Positions 27,819 to 38,527 of a DNA stretch of 64,000 bases are shown here, one piece after another. The notes beneath the pieces were generated by a model. It did no database searches. It saw only the letters and a program-made list of their open reading frames with translations, and was not told the origin of the DNA. Numbering within the stretch: the first letter of the stretch is position 1; the number at the start of each line of letters is the position of its first letter. Made by a program: the position numbers and the translations under genes. Source of the DNA: Chromatiaceae bacterium (GTDB lineage Bacteria > Pseudomonadota > Gammaproteobacteria > Chromatiales > Chromatiaceae); contig REDK01000120.1 of assembly GCA_007693535.1 (NCBI GenBank), forward strand, positions 1 to 64,000, in the 5' to 3' direction.

Positions 27819-29756
27819 TCAGTCGTCGCTGTCGCCAGCGTCGGCGGCCGCCGGCGCCGGTCTGACCTCGATGCGCTGCTGCACGCGCGGTCCGCCCGGC
27901 GTGAAGCGCGCCAGCACCAGTTGCCGGCGCACCTGACCCAGGCTGTCGATATTGAGCCCGCCGGTCTCGCCCGGGAAAAAGGTGCCAGGGCTGCGCCCCA
28001 TCTCGCTGATCCGCGGGGCTAGGCGATAGGCATCGATGCCCATCGCATAGAGCCGCGCCAGCGGCCCGCGTACGTTGGGCAAGCGGTCCGTCAGGGCGCG
28101 CCGCGACAGGCTGTCGCTGCGCGCCTGATCCAGCAGCCAGGGAATCTCCACGAAGTAGAGCCCGGCCAGGGCCTCATCGCGGCTGGGATCGATATCGCCG
28201 TCATAGACGTGGGAGGTCGCGATCGCCGGGATCCGCGGCAATCCCAGTTGCAGGGCCGACCACAGTGGGCGCACCTCGGCCGTGGTGGCGACCAGGAAGA
28301 CCAGATCCGGCGTGCCGCCGGCCAGCAGGGCATCCACGGCGCGGGCGTGGTTGCCGGCGGTCGGACTATAGGACTGTTCGGCCAGCATGCGGCCGCCCAG
28401 GGTGCGCCACTGGCCACGATAGGCCGTGGCCATGCGTTCGCCCCAGGGATCGGACGGATAGAGGAGGGCGGCGCTGCGCAGCCCGGCCGCCCAGGCCAGA
28501 TTGGCCGCGTTGATCGCCTCATCCTCGGGGGCCAGCGAGAACTGATACAGATTGGACGCGGTGCCACCGCCGCTGCGGTTCAGGGCCAGGGTCGGGACCC
28601 GCAGCGCGGGGCGTCCGGCGAGGCTGTCGACGCCCTCGCGATCCAGCGGCCCGATGACCAGTTGCGCCCCGCCGTCGACGCCGCGGTCGAACGGACCCGT
28701 GACTCGGCCGCTAGCATCGCGGAAGTCCAGGTTAGGCCGATTGCCGCTGCGGTCGGCCTCGCGCGCCGCCTGGATGCCATCGCGCACGGCATTACCGGCG
28801 GTACCGAAGCGCCCGCCCCGGGGCAGCAGGACTAGCACCTCGGTATTGGCTGGATAGCCGCCGGCGAGGGTACGGAAATAGGCGCTGACCAGGCTGCCCT
28901 CGGCCGGATGCATCCGGTTGCGCCCGCGCCACTGGGCATAGCGGCTGTCGAGTTCCGGGCTGGCGGCACCGAAGCCGCCGACCAGACGCGCCAGTTCCAC
29001 CCAGCCACGCATGCGGCCGCTCGTCTCGCGGGCGGCGCCGTCCAGTCCGCTCGGACCCAGGGTGGAGAGGGTGAACAGTAGCGAGACCTGATTGTCCAGC
29101 CGCGCGGCCGGGTCATCGCGCAATAACCGGTCACGCTGATCCAGCGCCTGGGCCGCGGCCAGCGGATCCTTGTTCAGGCGCTGGGCGGCGGCAAGGGTAC
29201 TAAAGTACTGGGCGCGGAGGTCCGCCGGCAGGGTCCGCTGGTTGACCCGCCCCAGGCGCGCAATGGCATCTTCGGCGCGCCCGCGCTGCAACGCGACATC
29301 GGCCTCCAGCAGCAGCACCAGTTCGCGTTGGACACTGGTCAGCGCGGTCTTGTCGATAGCGATCAGAACGCGGTTGGCCTCGTCGGTCTGGCCGGCCTGC
29401 AACAGTGCCCGGGCGGCGTCCAGCTCCAACTGCTGACGGGCGGGCGGAACGGCGGCCTCGGCCAGTTCCAGATACAGTTCGGCTGCCGCGGCGGGTTCGC
29501 CGCGGCGCGCCAGCTCGGCGGCGCGGGCCAGTGGTTCGCCCGGCACTGCCGCCAGGACCCGGTCGGCATCGCGAGTGGGGTCGATTGCACAACCACTCGC
29601 GGCCAGCAGGACAGCCAGCAAGGCGACCAACGGGGTCAGACTCGAGGTCCGGCGCTGGCACTTCTGGTTCGGCCGTGGGGCGAACACCGCCGCCGCCATG
29701 GCGACCTCGGGGGAATGATCCGCGGCCAGCGGCCGGACAGCATGGGACTGGGGCAT
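27819..29756 (-). CDS. lpoA: outer-membrane lipoprotein LpoA, penicillin-binding protein 1A activator
   Basis: It stimulates PBP1A to make peptidoglycan from the outer membrane side. The 645-residue protein has signal peptide LTPLVALLAVLLAASGC with the lipobox Cys. An N-terminal TPR-like helical domain (to about residue 300) precedes a C-terminal periplasmic-binding-protein-like domain (NTEVLVLLPRGGRFGTAGNAVRDGIQAA, LLYPSDPWGERMATAY). The first ATG of the ORF at 29951 is unlikely; ATG 29756 is preceded by GGAGAGG. It is divergent from rsmI with under 50 bp between starts, the same order as in Escherichia coli. Confidence 0.92.
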   Translation of the reverse strand: MPQSHAVRPLAADHSPEVAMAAAVFAPRPNQKCQRRTSSLTPLVALLAVLLAASGCAIDPTRDADRVLAAVPGEPLARAAELARRGEPAAAAELYLELAEAAVPPARQQLELDAARALLQAGQTDEANRVLIAIDKTALTSVQRELVLLLEADVALQRGRAEDAIARLGRVNQRTLPADLRAQYFSTLAAAQRLNKDPLAAAQALDQRDRLLRDDPAARLDNQVSLLFTLSTLGPSGLDGAARETSGRMRGWVELARLVGGFGAASPELDSRYAQWRGRNRMHPAEGSLVSAYFRTLAGGYPANTEVLVLLPRGGRFGTAGNAVRDGIQAAREADRSGNRPNLDFRDASGRVTGPFDRGVDGGAQLVIGPLDREGVDSLAGRPALRVPTLALNRSGGGTASNLYQFSLAPEDEAINAANLAWAAGLRSAALLYPSDPWGERMATAYRGQWRTLGGRMLAEQSYSPTAGNHARAVDALLAGGTPDLVFLVATTAEVRPLWSALQLGLPRIPAIATSHVYDGDIDPSRDEALAGLYFVEIPWLLDQARSDSLSRRALTDRLPNVRGPLARLYAMGIDAYRLAPRISEMGRSPGTFFPGETGGLNIDSLGQVRRQLVLARFTPGGPRVQQRIEVRPAPAAADAGDSDD

Positions 29757-29802
29757 GATCCTCTCCATCCAGCAGGTTCCGCACAGCGGGGCAGGGGGTA
29801 CA

Positions 29803-30651
29803 ATGGGCGCAGTACTATACGTGGTCGCAACCGCCATCGGCAATCTGGCCGATATCAGCAGTCGCGCCCGCCAGGTGCTGGCAGCGGTGGATCTGATTGC
29901 CTGCGAAGATACCCGCGATAGCGGCCGCCTGCTCGGTGCACTGGGGATCAAGTCAGAATTGATCGCCTATCATGATCACAACGAACAGGTGCGCGTGGAA
30001 CGCCTGCTTGCGGCCCTTCAGGCCGGGCGCTCGATCGCCCTAATCAGCGATGCCGGCACCCCACTGATCAATGATCCCGGCTATGTGCTGGTGCGAGCGG
30101 CGCGCGCCGCCGCGATCCCGGTGGTCCCGATTCCCGGTCCCTGCGCCCTGATCGCTGCCCTGTCCGCTGCGGGCCTGCCCAGCGACCGCTTCCTGTTCGT
30201 CGGCTTTCCACCGCGCGGCCACAGCGAGCGGCGGGCCTGGCTCACCGGGTTGGCCAGCGAACCCGGCACCCTCATCTGCTATGAGAGCGCGCGCCGCGCG
30301 GCTGCCACCCTGGCCGATGTGGCCGCAGTGCTCGGCCCGCGCCCGGCGGTGCTTGCCCGCGAACTGACCAAGCGCTTCGAGACCTTCCTCAGCGACGAGG
30401 CCGGCGCCCTGGCGGCGCGCATCGCCGCAGACCCCGAGCAACAACTCGGCGAGGTGGTCCTGTTGATCGGGGGCGATCGGCGCAGCGCGGGCGCGCGGGC
30501 TGCTGCCGAGGAGGACCGCATCCTCGCCCTGCTGGCTGCCGAACTGCCGCTCAAGCAGGCCGTTGCCCTCACCGCCCGCATCACCGGTGGCAACCGCAAC
30601 CGGCTGTATCAGACCGCGCTGGCGGCGCGCACGCCGACCGTGAACGATTGA
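29803..30651 (+). CDS. rsmI: 16S rRNA 2'-O-methyltransferase RsmI
   Basis: It methylates the ribose of C1402 in 16S rRNA using S-adenosylmethionine. The 282-residue protein has the SPOUT/cobalamin-methylase-type motifs [69 protein letters not shown] and RELTKRFET. The ORF is open to 29755, but ATG 29803 with AGGGGGT upstream fits the family. It pairs divergently with lpoA. Confidence 0.96.
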   Translation: MGAVLYVVATAIGNLADISSRARQVLAAVDLIACEDTRDSGRLLGALGIKSELIAYHDHNEQVRVERLLAALQAGRSIALISDAGTPLINDPGYVLVRAARAAAIPVVPIPGPCALIAALSAAGLPSDRFLFVGFPPRGHSERRAWLTGLASEPGTLICYESARRAAATLADVAAVLGPRPAVLARELTKRFETFLSDEAGALAARIAADPEQQLGEVVLLIGGDRRSAGARAAAEEDRILALLAAELPLKQAVALTARITGGNRNRLYQTALAARTPTVND

Positions 30652-30793
30652 ACGGGCAGTGGCCACCCGCTGCCCCGGCCCGCGGCCGTCACCGGTACAA
30701 TCAGACCCTACTGCACCGACCATCGAGGTTCGCCCCGGAACCATCGGTTCCAGCGCGAGCCATCGCCACGACCGCCGGAGGAGACCCCGCACT

Positions 30794-32434
30794 ATGGCCA
30801 CCCTGAGCAGCACGCCCGCCTGGCAGGCCCTCGATCAGCACCGCCAGCACTGGGCTGACCGCCACCTGCGCGACCTGTTCCGGCAGGACCCCGACCGCGC
30901 CGACCGCCTGTGTGCCGACGCCGCCGGCCTGCACCTGGACTACTCCAAGAACCTGATCACCGACGAGACCCTGGGACTGTTGTTCACGCTGGCGCGGTCA
31001 GTGGATCTGGAAGACTGGCGCGCGCGCATGTTTGCCGGCGAGCCTATCAACAATACCGAGGGGCGCGCGGTCCTGCACGTGGCCCTGCGCAACCGGGCCA
31101 ATACCCCGATCCTGGTCGATGGCCAGGATGTGATGCCGGAGGTCAACGCGGTGCTGGCGCGCGTCGGCGCCTTCAGCGAGCGGGTGCGCAGCGGCGACTG
31201 GCGCGGCTTCACCGGTCAGCCGATCAGCGATGTGGTCAACATCGGCATCGGTGGTTCCAATCTCGGGCCGAAGATGGTCTGCACCGCACTCGCGCCCTAT
31301 CAATCGGGACGGCCGCGACCGCACTTTGTCTCCAATGTCGACGGCAGCCATCTGGCTGCAACCTTACAGGGGCTGGACCCGGCCACTACCCTGTTCATTA
31401 TTGCCTCCAAGACCTTCACCACCCAGGAGACCATGACCAATGCCATGAGCGCCCGGCAATGGTTGGTGAACGCACTGGGCAGTGATGCGGCGGTGCGCAA
31501 TCATTTCGTCGCGGTCTCGACCAACGCTGATAAGGTCAGCGCATTTGGGATCGATACCGAACAGATGTTCGGGTTCTGGGACTGGGTCGGCGGGCGCTAC
31601 TCGCTGTGGTCAGCTATCGGCCTGCCAATCGCGATCGCGATCGGTCATGATCGTTTCATCGAGTTGCTGGAGGGTGCCCATGCGATGGATCAGCACTTTC
31701 TCACTGCACCCATGGAGCAGAACCTACCCGTGATCCTCGGTCTGCTGGGGGTCTGGTACATCGACTTCCTTGGTGCCCGCACCCATGCTATCCTGCCCTA
31801 TGATCAATACCTGGAGCATTTTCCAGCCTATTTCCAGCAGGGCGACATGGAGAGCAACGGCAAACACGTCACGCACACTGGCGAGCGCGTGGACTATGCG
31901 ACCGGACCAGTGGTCTGGGGGCAGCCCGGCACCGACGGCCAGCATGCCTTTTATCAATTGATCCACCAGGGTACCGAGCTGATCCCGGCCGACTTCATTG
32001 CACCGCTGCGCAGTCATCATCCGCTTGGCGATCATCATGCCAAGCTCATTGCCAACTGCCTGGCTCAGACCGAGGCCCTGATGCGGGGGCGCACTCACGA
32101 CGAGGCGCGTGCGGAGATGCTCGCCGCCGGGCTGCCACCCGCCGAGGCCGATCGCCTTGCCCCGCATCGGCAGTTCGATGGCAACCGCCCGACCAATACC
32201 ATCCTGATGAACCAGGTCACGCCGCGCAGCCTGGGTGCCCTGATCGCCCTCTATGAGCACAAGATCTTCACCCAGGGGGTCATCTGGGGGATCAACTCCT
32301 TCGACCAGTGGGGCGTGGAACTCGGCAAGCAGCTCGCCGGGGTGATCCTGCGCGAGATCGAGCGCGGGGAGGTCGGTCCCGACCACGACGCTTCAACCCG
32401 TGCCCTGCTCGCGCACTTCCTGTCCCACCGCTGA
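30794..32434 (+). CDS. pgi: glucose-6-phosphate isomerase
   Basis: It interconverts glucose 6-phosphate and fructose 6-phosphate. The 546-residue protein carries [21 protein letters not shown], the signature [16 protein letters not shown] and the C-terminal [17 protein letters not shown] with the catalytic lysine. Residue Glu in MESNGKH is also conserved. The ATG at 30794 follows GGAGGAGACC. Together with zwf, rpiA and glgA in this window it forms a dispersed hexose-phosphate set. Confidence 0.96.
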   Translation: MATLSSTPAWQALDQHRQHWADRHLRDLFRQDPDRADRLCADAAGLHLDYSKNLITDETLGLLFTLARSVDLEDWRARMFAGEPINNTEGRAVLHVALRNRANTPILVDGQDVMPEVNAVLARVGAFSERVRSGDWRGFTGQPISDVVNIGIGGSNLGPKMVCTALAPYQSGRPRPHFVSNVDGSHLAATLQGLDPATTLFIIASKTFTTQETMTNAMSARQWLVNALGSDAAVRNHFVAVSTNADKVSAFGIDTEQMFGFWDWVGGRYSLWSAIGLPIAIAIGHDRFIELLEGAHAMDQHFLTAPMEQNLPVILGLLGVWYIDFLGARTHAILPYDQYLEHFPAYFQQGDMESNGKHVTHTGERVDYATGPVVWGQPGTDGQHAFYQLIHQGTELIPADFIAPLRSHHPLGDHHAKLIANCLAQTEALMRGRTHDEARAEMLAAGLPPAEADRLAPHRQFDGNRPTNTILMNQVTPRSLGALIALYEHKIFTQGVIWGINSFDQWGVELGKQLAGVILREIERGEVGPDHDASTRALLAHFLSHR

Positions 32435-32562
32435 ATCCCCGCGGCGCCGGGCGCCGCATCCCACCATCTCCGGCAGGCCTGGCCTTGCCAGCCACGGCCG
32501 GCCAGGGCAACAGTTGCCTGCCGAACGGCGGTAGTCCCCTGCCACCCGCAAAAGGATTCATC

Positions 32563-34773
32563 ATGAGTGTAACCAAGCAACCCAGGCGGCGCCGTCTCGG
32601 CATCGCCACCCAGGTCTTCATCGGCCTCGGGCTGGGCATCCTGGTCGGGGTCTTCTTCGGCGACAAGGCGGCATTTCTGAAGTATGGCGGGGACATCTTC
32701 ATTGCCCTGCTGCAAATGACCGTCATTCCCTATGTGGTGGTGGCCCTGATCACCTCGCTCGGGCGCCTGAGCCTGGCCGAGGCGGCCGCTCTGGGGCTGC
32801 GGGCCGGGGCGGTGCTATTGCTGCTGTGGGTGATCGGAATCGCGGTGGTCCTGCTGACCCCGCTCGCCTTTCCGGATTGGCCATCGGCGTCCTTCTTCAG
32901 TACCAGCCGCATCGAGGAGCCACCGCCGGTGGACTTCCTGCGTCTGTATGTGCCAGCCAACATCTTCTATGCGCTGGCCAACGCGGTGGTGCCGGCGATC
33001 GTAGTGTTCAGCATCATCTTCGGCGTCGCCCTGATTCGGATCAACCAGAAGCAGCGACTGGTGGACCTGCTCGGCACCGTTGGCGATACCCTGCTGGTGA
33101 TGACCGGTTTCGTTGCGCGGATCGCTCCCTGGGGCGTATTCGCCATCACTGCGGGCGCGGCCGCGACCATCGAGATTGCCGATCTGGCGCGGCTGCAGGT
33201 CTATCTGGTGGTGTATGTGGCCATGGCGCTGCTGCTCAGCCTGTGGGTCATCCCGGGGCTGATCGCGGTCCTCACGCCGCTGTCCTTTGGCAGCGTCTTG
33301 CGGGCCTTTCGCGGGCCACTGGTGACCGCCTTTGCCACCGCCAACGTGCTGATCGTCCTGCCGGTCCTGGCCGCAGACGGCAAGGAATTGATCGCCCGCG
33401 CCGACGCCGCCGCGCCCGGTCAGGGCAGCCCCGAGGATCTGGAGGCAGAAGACAATGCCATCGAGATCCTGATCCCGGCCGCCTTTCCGTTTCCCAATCT
33501 CGGCCTGGTGCTCTCGCTGATGTTCGTGCTGTTCGGGGGCTGGTTTGTCGGCAGTGCGGTCGCCATTGCCGACTATCCCACCATCGCCGGGGCGGGGCTT
33601 GCCGCCCTGTTTGGCAGTACTATCCTGGCTCTGCCGTTCCTGTTCGATCTGCTGCAACTGCCGGCCGATCTGTTCCAGGTCTTCATCACCGTGGATGTGA
33701 TCGGCGCCCGTTTCGGCACCCTGCTGGCGGGCATGCACCTGATTGCCATCGCCCTGATCGGTGCCTATGCCCTGCGGGGGCGTCTGTACATCCGGCCGCT
33801 GGCGTTGCTGCGGTTTGCCGCGATTTCGGTGGCGCTGCTGTTTGCGCTGCTGCTCGGCATCCGCGCCTTCTATACGTATATCTTCGTCGCCCCGTTCACC
33901 CTCGATCAAGAGCTGGCCGGCATGACCTTGCTGGAGACGCCGCAACCGCACCAGGTCTATCAGGAGGCGATGCCAGCGGCGCGGGCGCCGGCCCCCAATG
34001 CGCTGGCCCGCATCCAGGCGAGCGGGCGCCTGCACGCCTGTTTCCGTCGCAGCGATTACCCCTCCGCCTTCCTCAATCGCGATGACGAGCTGGTGGGTTT
34101 CGATATCGAGATGACCCATCGCTTGGCGCGCGAACTGGATGCCGAGGTGGCCTTCGTCGGCGTTGCCGGCAGCACCGCGGCCGAGCAGTTGATGGCCACC
34201 GGTGATTGCGACCTGTTCATGTCCCTGATGCCGATCTTGCCCGACCTGACCGAGCGTTTCGCGATGACCCGTCCGGTCTTCGACGGGGCGGTTGGGCTGG
34301 TGGTTACCGATCACCGCAGGCGTGAGTTCGAGACCTGGGCGCAGGTCGGCGCGCGGCCCGATCTGCGCATTGCCATCACCGATTCGCGCTCGGCACGGCG
34401 GGCGCTGGAGCGCTTGCTGCCGGCGGCGCAACCGCTGTTCCTGGCCGATAACGAGGCCATCGACGGGCTCCTCGGCGCCGACCCGCCAGCATTCGACGTG
34501 CTGCTGATGCAGGCGGAGGAGGGGGCGGCCTGGACCATCCGCTATCCCCGCTTCAGCCTGGTGGTGCCGCGACCGGTGCGCATGCAACCGCTCGGCTATG
34601 CCCTGCCGCTAGGCGAGCCAGAGCTGCTGGCGTTCGTGGAAGCCTGGCTGCTGATGGCCCTCAGTACCGGCGGTATCGACCAGCTCTATCACTTCTGGAT
34701 GCTCGGCGAGACCGATGTGGTAGCGCCCCCACGTTGGTCGGTGGCACGGGATGTGCTTGGATGGTTCGATTAA
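32563..34773 (+). CDS. dicarboxylate/amino acid:cation symporter-like transporter fused to a family-3 solute-binding protein
   Basis: The 736-residue protein has two parts. Residues about 10-430 match the SDF (DAACS, GltP/DctA) transporter fold with many membrane segments. Here the canonical substrate and Na+ motifs are altered: HP1 reads TAFATANVLIVLPV rather than a serine-rich hairpin, and the expected NMDGT stretch reads FPFPNLGLV. An extra membrane helix (RFAAISVALLFALLLGIRAFYTY) follows, then a periplasmic SBP_bac_3 domain from about residue 479 (GRLHACFRRSDYPSAFLNRDDELVGFDIEMTHRLARELDAEVAF). The ATG at 32563 is preceded by AAAGGA. Substrate unknown, probably an amino or dicarboxylic acid. 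Confidence 0.82.
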   Translation: MSVTKQPRRRRLGIATQVFIGLGLGILVGVFFGDKAAFLKYGGDIFIALLQMTVIPYVVVALITSLGRLSLAEAAALGLRAGAVLLLLWVIGIAVVLLTPLAFPDWPSASFFSTSRIEEPPPVDFLRLYVPANIFYALANAVVPAIVVFSIIFGVALIRINQKQRLVDLLGTVGDTLLVMTGFVARIAPWGVFAITAGAAATIEIADLARLQVYLVVYVAMALLLSLWVIPGLIAVLTPLSFGSVLRAFRGPLVTAFATANVLIVLPVLAADGKELIARADAAAPGQGSPEDLEAEDNAIEILIPAAFPFPNLGLVLSLMFVLFGGWFVGSAVAIADYPTIAGAGLAALFGSTILALPFLFDLLQLPADLFQVFITVDVIGARFGTLLAGMHLIAIALIGAYALRGRLYIRPLALLRFAAISVALLFALLLGIRAFYTYIFVAPFTLDQELAGMTLLETPQPHQVYQEAMPAARAPAPNALARIQASGRLHACFRRSDYPSAFLNRDDELVGFDIEMTHRLARELDAEVAFVGVAGSTAAEQLMATGDCDLFMSLMPILPDLTERFAMTRPVFDGAVGLVVTDHRRREFETWAQVGARPDLRIAITDSRSARRALERLLPAAQPLFLADNEAIDGLLGADPPAFDVLLMQAEEGAAWTIRYPRFSLVVPRPVRMQPLGYALPLGEPELLAFVEAWLLMALSTGGIDQLYHFWMLGETDVVAPPRWSVARDVLGWFD

Positions 34774-34942
34774 AGATCTTGCTCAAGGCACGCCCGGGGA
34801 CGATGCCAGTGAGCACTCGGTCCTCGGCCAGGTCGAAAAGCGCTCGCGCAGGCGATGCACCATGAACCACCCGAACATGCCTCCCTCTGACGCATCCTCG
34901 CGGGCATTGCAAGGAATCGGTTGCCGCGCTCGCCCGGGTTCC

Positions 34943-35800
34943 TCAGCGCGTGGTCAGCCGTAGCTGGTTGTGCTCGTCGTCGATCGTCAGGCGGTAGCGG
35001 CCAAGCACGCTCATGCCGAGCAGGCCGGCATTGCCGAGGCGGTCGTCGGGGAGAAAGGCGGCCTGTACCCCGACGATCCGGCGTTCACCCAGCCAGACCG
35101 CCGGCAGGGTGCCGATGCGGGCCTGGGCGATGCCGTTGGCCGTCTGCACGTCGCGGGTGCCGAGGCTGTCATCGTCGATCCCGAGGGCAGCGATCAGCGA
35201 TGCCGGCAGGACCACGGAATCGGCGCCGGTGTCCACCAGCAACAGCCGTTCCACGCGGCGCCCGTCCCCCCCCTCCAGATGGACCAGGACCGAATGCTGG
35301 TTGCCGCTCCGGATGGTCTCCAGCTCGATGTCGTCGGTCTCGTCGGCGTCGGGACTGGCCGCCGAGGTGTCGTGCAACACCACCGAGGGCGGGGTCACCA
35401 GGCTGGTACGCCCGAGGATGATCACCCGCTCGACACTGCCTCCCGGGCCTTGCAGGATGATGTGGTCGAAGCGCTCCAGCAGCAGCCGCAAGCGGTGCCA
35501 GAGGTCGTCGCCCTCGGCATGCCCCACCGCTCCTGCTACCAGTTCGGCACCGGTCAGCTCGAATGTGTGCTCGGCCTGCAGTCGCGCCAGTTCGTCATCG
35601 ATCTGCACCTGCACCGCGGCAGCCGGGACTGGTGCCAGCAACAGCCCCACAATCAGGACCGGAAGCAGCCTTGCCACCTGCCCCAAAACCTGCACCAAAA
35701 CCTGCCTCAGCACCCTGACCGAGGCCCGGCCGGCAGCGGCAGGTCTGCTGGTGGCGAAACGGCCTCGGCGCCATTGTACGGCGCACCGGCTTGTAGTCAT
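34943..35800 (-). CDS. retropepsin-like aspartic protease domain protein, membrane-anchored or exported
   Basis: The 285-residue protein has a long basic N-terminus and hydrophobic segment (LLPVLIVGLLLAPVPAAA). The C-terminal 140 residues form a clan AA aspartyl protease half: LLLVDTGADSVVLPASLIAALGI with the catalytic D-T-G, and AGLLGMSVLGRYRLTID, the usual flap/closing motif. The family includes periplasmic single-lobe retropepsin-like proteases (TIGR02281/gag-asp type). It diverges from argD by about 370 bp. Its substrate is unknown. Confidence 0.82.
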   Translation of the reverse strand: MTTSRCAVQWRRGRFATSRPAAAGRASVRVLRQVLVQVLGQVARLLPVLIVGLLLAPVPAAAVQVQIDDELARLQAEHTFELTGAELVAGAVGHAEGDDLWHRLRLLLERFDHIILQGPGGSVERVIILGRTSLVTPPSVVLHDTSAASPDADETDDIELETIRSGNQHSVLVHLEGGDGRRVERLLLVDTGADSVVLPASLIAALGIDDDSLGTRDVQTANGIAQARIGTLPAVWLGERRIVGVQAAFLPDDRLGNAGLLGMSVLGRYRLTIDDEHNQLRLTTR

Positions 35801-36018
35801 GCCAAGTCTCCGTTACCAATCAGCTCAGTCAGGGTGCAGAGCGTAGCAGCCAGGCGCCGGCCCGGCTATCGATCCGGCCGGTGCGGTGTCAAGGAGCACC
35901 GGAGGGATCGTGGGCACGCGAGGACCGCGCCGCTCGGTCCCGAGCCGGTCCCGTGCCGGTGTCGTGACCAGGGTGGTCGATCAAGCGAGCTTCTTCCATC
36001 ATAAGGTTCAGCGCAGCC

Positions 36019-36047
36019 TTTGGCTTCGCGCCATTGTTTGTTATGCT
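36019..36047 (+). promoter_or_regulatory. candidate sigma-70 promoter of the argD leader
   Basis: TTGGCT (36020-36025) and TATGCT (36042-36047) are separated by 16 bases, giving transcription start near 36054, only about 13 nt before the leader hairpin. By eye only. Confidence 0.35.
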
Positions 36048-36066
36048 GCTGGACTTGGCGCACACA

Positions 36067-36109
36067 CGAGGCGGCTTCCTCTTGCTATGGGGCCGCCTCG
36101 TTCTGTTTT
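36067..36109 (+). terminator. intrinsic terminator or attenuator upstream of argD
   Basis: CGAGGCGGC (36067-36075) pairs perfectly with GCCGCCTCG (36092-36100), followed by TTCTGTTTT. No rightward gene lies upstream for more than 3 kb except the symporter fusion, whose stop is at 34773. So this hairpin lies in the leader of argD-argF and could terminate a leader transcript. Confidence 0.6.
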
Positions 36110-36166
36110 CTGCGCGGGCGTTTAGCGGTGCGATCTGAACCAGTCGGTTCCAGGGGCAGGACTTCG

Positions 36167-37402
36167 ATGACGCAAGTAGTAACTGCAGGGGCCGCATTGA
36201 TGGCGACCTATACCCGGCTGCCGGTCGCCTTCGTGCGCGGCGAGGGGGCGTGGCTGTGGGATGAATCCGGCCGCCGTTACCTCGACGGTCTGGCCGGCAT
36301 TGCCGTCTGTGGTCTGGGACATGCTCATCCGGTACTGCAGCAGGCGCTGTGCGAGCAGGCCGGGGCGCTGATCCATACCAGCAATCTCTACCGGGTGCCA
36401 TTGCAAGAGGAACTCGGTGCGCGCCTCTGTGCCGCAGCCGGCATGGACCGGGTGTTCTTCGCCAATTCCGGTGCCGAAGCCAACGAGGCCGCGCTCAAAC
36501 TCGCGCGCCTGCATGCCCATCGCCAAGGCATCGCCGATCCGGCCGTCGTGGTAATGGACAATGCCTTCCACGGCCGGACTCTCGCCACTCTATCGGCGAC
36601 CGGTAACCGCAAGGCCCAGGCCGGCTTCGAGCCCCTGGTACAGGGCTTCGTGCGGGTGCCCTATGGCGATATCGATGCCCTCACGATCGCTGCGACCAAC
36701 CGCCAGAATATCGTCGCCGTGCTGGTGGAGCCGATCCAGGGCGAGGGTGGTATCGTCATCCCGCCGCCGGATTACCTCGCGCGCCTGCAGGCCTGCTGCG
36801 ATCAGCACGGCTGGCTGTTGATGCTTGATGAGATCCAGACTGGCATGGGCCGTACCGGAGAACTCTTCGCCCATCGCCACGCCGGTATTCAGCCGGATGT
36901 GATGACCTTGGCCAAGGGCCTGGCCAATGGTGTGCCGATCGGCGCCTGCCTGGCACGCGGGGCGGCGGCTGAGGTGCTTGGCCCGGGCAGCCATGGCTCG
37001 ACCTTTGGCGGCAATGCACTTGCCTGTCGCGCGGCCTTGAGCGTGCTGGAGACGCTGATCACGGCGCAATTGCCGGCCCGTGCCGGACAGTTGGGGGCTT
37101 CCATGGTCGCTGGGCTGCGCCAGGCCCTGGCCGGGTTAGCTGGCGTGGTCGAGGTGCGCGGCGCTGGGCTGATGCTCGGCATCGAGCTGGATCGGCCCTG
37201 TGCCGAGATCGTGACCATGGCCCTCGACGAAGGCCTGCTGATCAATGTCACTGCCCAGCGAGTGGTGCGGCTGCTGCCGCCCTTGATCATTGATGACGAC
37301 CAGGCAACGCAACTAGTCGACGGCGTCGCGACGGTGATCCGCCGCTTCCTCGGTGCAGATCGGGCCGCTGACCGGGCCCACCGCAATGGAGGGCATGGCT
37401 GA
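36167..37402 (+). CDS. argD: acetylornithine/N-succinyldiaminopimelate aminotransferase
   Basis: A PLP enzyme of arginine (and often lysine) synthesis. The 411-residue class-III aminotransferase shows [54 protein letters not shown] and the PLP lysine in [10 protein letters not shown] (Lys250). The ATG at 36167 with CAGGA upstream is preferred. The stop overlaps the ATG of argF by one base (TGATG), so they form a translationally coupled pair. Confidence 0.95.
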   Translation: MTQVVTAGAALMATYTRLPVAFVRGEGAWLWDESGRRYLDGLAGIAVCGLGHAHPVLQQALCEQAGALIHTSNLYRVPLQEELGARLCAAAGMDRVFFANSGAEANEAALKLARLHAHRQGIADPAVVVMDNAFHGRTLATLSATGNRKAQAGFEPLVQGFVRVPYGDIDALTIAATNRQNIVAVLVEPIQGEGGIVIPPPDYLARLQACCDQHGWLLMLDEIQTGMGRTGELFAHRHAGIQPDVMTLAKGLANGVPIGACLARGAAAEVLGPGSHGSTFGGNALACRAALSVLETLITAQLPARAGQLGASMVAGLRQALAGLAGVVEVRGAGLMLGIELDRPCAEIVTMALDEGLLINVTAQRVVRLLPPLIIDDDQATQLVDGVATVIRRFLGADRAADRAHRNGGHG

Positions 37403-38337
37403 TGGTCCGGCATTTTCTGACCCTACTCGACCTCCGCCCCGGCGAGCCGGAACGGCTGCTGGAGCGGGCCGCCGAACTCAAACGCATGCACCGCGCCGGG
37501 ACGCCGCACGCCCCGCTGCGCCAACGTACCCTGGCGATGTTGTTCGAGAAGTCCTCCACCCGCACCCGGGTCTCGTTCGAGGCCGGCATGACGCAATTGG
37601 GGGGCCATGCCCTGTTCCTGTCGCCGCGGGATACCCAGCTCGGGCGCGGGGAACCAGTTGAAGACAGCGCCCGAGTCCTCTCACGCATGGTCGATGCGAT
37701 TATGATCCGCACCTTCGCCCATGCGACCGTCGAGCGCTTCGCTGCCTATTCGCAAGTGCCAGTGATCAATGGCCTCACCGACCGTTTCCATCCCTGCCAG
37801 TTGCTTGCCGATATGCAGACCTATCGGGAATGTCGGGGCAGCATCCGCGGTTGCCGGGTTGCCTTCATTGGCGACGGTAATAATATGTGCAACTCCTACA
37901 TCAATGCTGCCCGGGTCTTCGATTTCAGTCTGGCGATTGCTTGCCCGGAGGGCTTCGAGCCAGACGCCGCGACCATCACCGCGGCCAGTGACCGTTGCAC
38001 CGTTGTGCGGGACCCGCAGATGGCCGCGGCCGATGCCGACCTGGTGGTCACCGATGTCTGGGCCAGTATGGGCCAGGAGAGCGAGCAGGCCGCGCGCCGT
38101 GCCGTGTTTGGCGGCTTTAAGGTTGATGCCGCGGTGATGGCGCGGGCGCGCCCGAAAGCCCTGTTCATGCACTGCCTGCCGGCCCATCGTGGCGAGGAGG
38201 TCAGCGCCGAGGTCATCGATGGGCCGCAATCGGTGGTCTGGGAAGAGGCCGAGAACCGATTGCACGCGCAAAAGGCCCTGCTCGAACTGCTACTGCTGGG
38301 TGCTCTCGACGATCGCACCGGCAGCGCGCCAGAATGA
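37402..38337 (+). CDS. argF: ornithine carbamoyltransferase
   Basis: It makes citrulline from ornithine and carbamoyl phosphate. The 311-residue protein has the carbamoyl-phosphate motif [10 protein letters not shown] (52-60), HPCQ (130-133), the ornithine-binding DVWASMGQE and the catalytic [10 protein letters not shown] (257-266). It directly follows argD, an arrangement seen in several gammaproteobacteria. Confidence 0.96.
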   Translation: MVRHFLTLLDLRPGEPERLLERAAELKRMHRAGTPHAPLRQRTLAMLFEKSSTRTRVSFEAGMTQLGGHALFLSPRDTQLGRGEPVEDSARVLSRMVDAIMIRTFAHATVERFAAYSQVPVINGLTDRFHPCQLLADMQTYRECRGSIRGCRVAFIGDGNNMCNSYINAARVFDFSLAIACPEGFEPDAATITAASDRCTVVRDPQMAAADADLVVTDVWASMGQESEQAARRAVFGGFKVDAAVMARARPKALFMHCLPAHRGEEVSAEVIDGPQSVVWEEAENRLHAQKALLELLLLGALDDRTGSAPE

Positions 38338-38527
38338 ACCGCCGCCGGCCCCAGCCGGCTGCTGGCTGGCCGGTCGGCAACCCTTGCTAGCCGCCGGCCG
38401 CAGCGGCGTTCACCTGGCTAACCACCGCGTGCGAGTCAAATGTGCCGGCGCCTGAGAGTGCCGCCGTTAGCATCTTGCGCACCGGCCTGTGTCATCTCCA
38501 ATCATTGTCCCACTGTGCTGGATCAGG

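Noticed and set aside
32815-34587. 590-residue minus-strand ORF
   Set aside because: Antisense to the symporter fusion; composition is Gln/Gly/His/Arg-rich with no domain.
35889-36401. 170-residue minus-strand ORF across the argD leader
   Set aside because: No domain, and it overlaps the argD start and the leader hairpin; a leader regulatory role is better supported.
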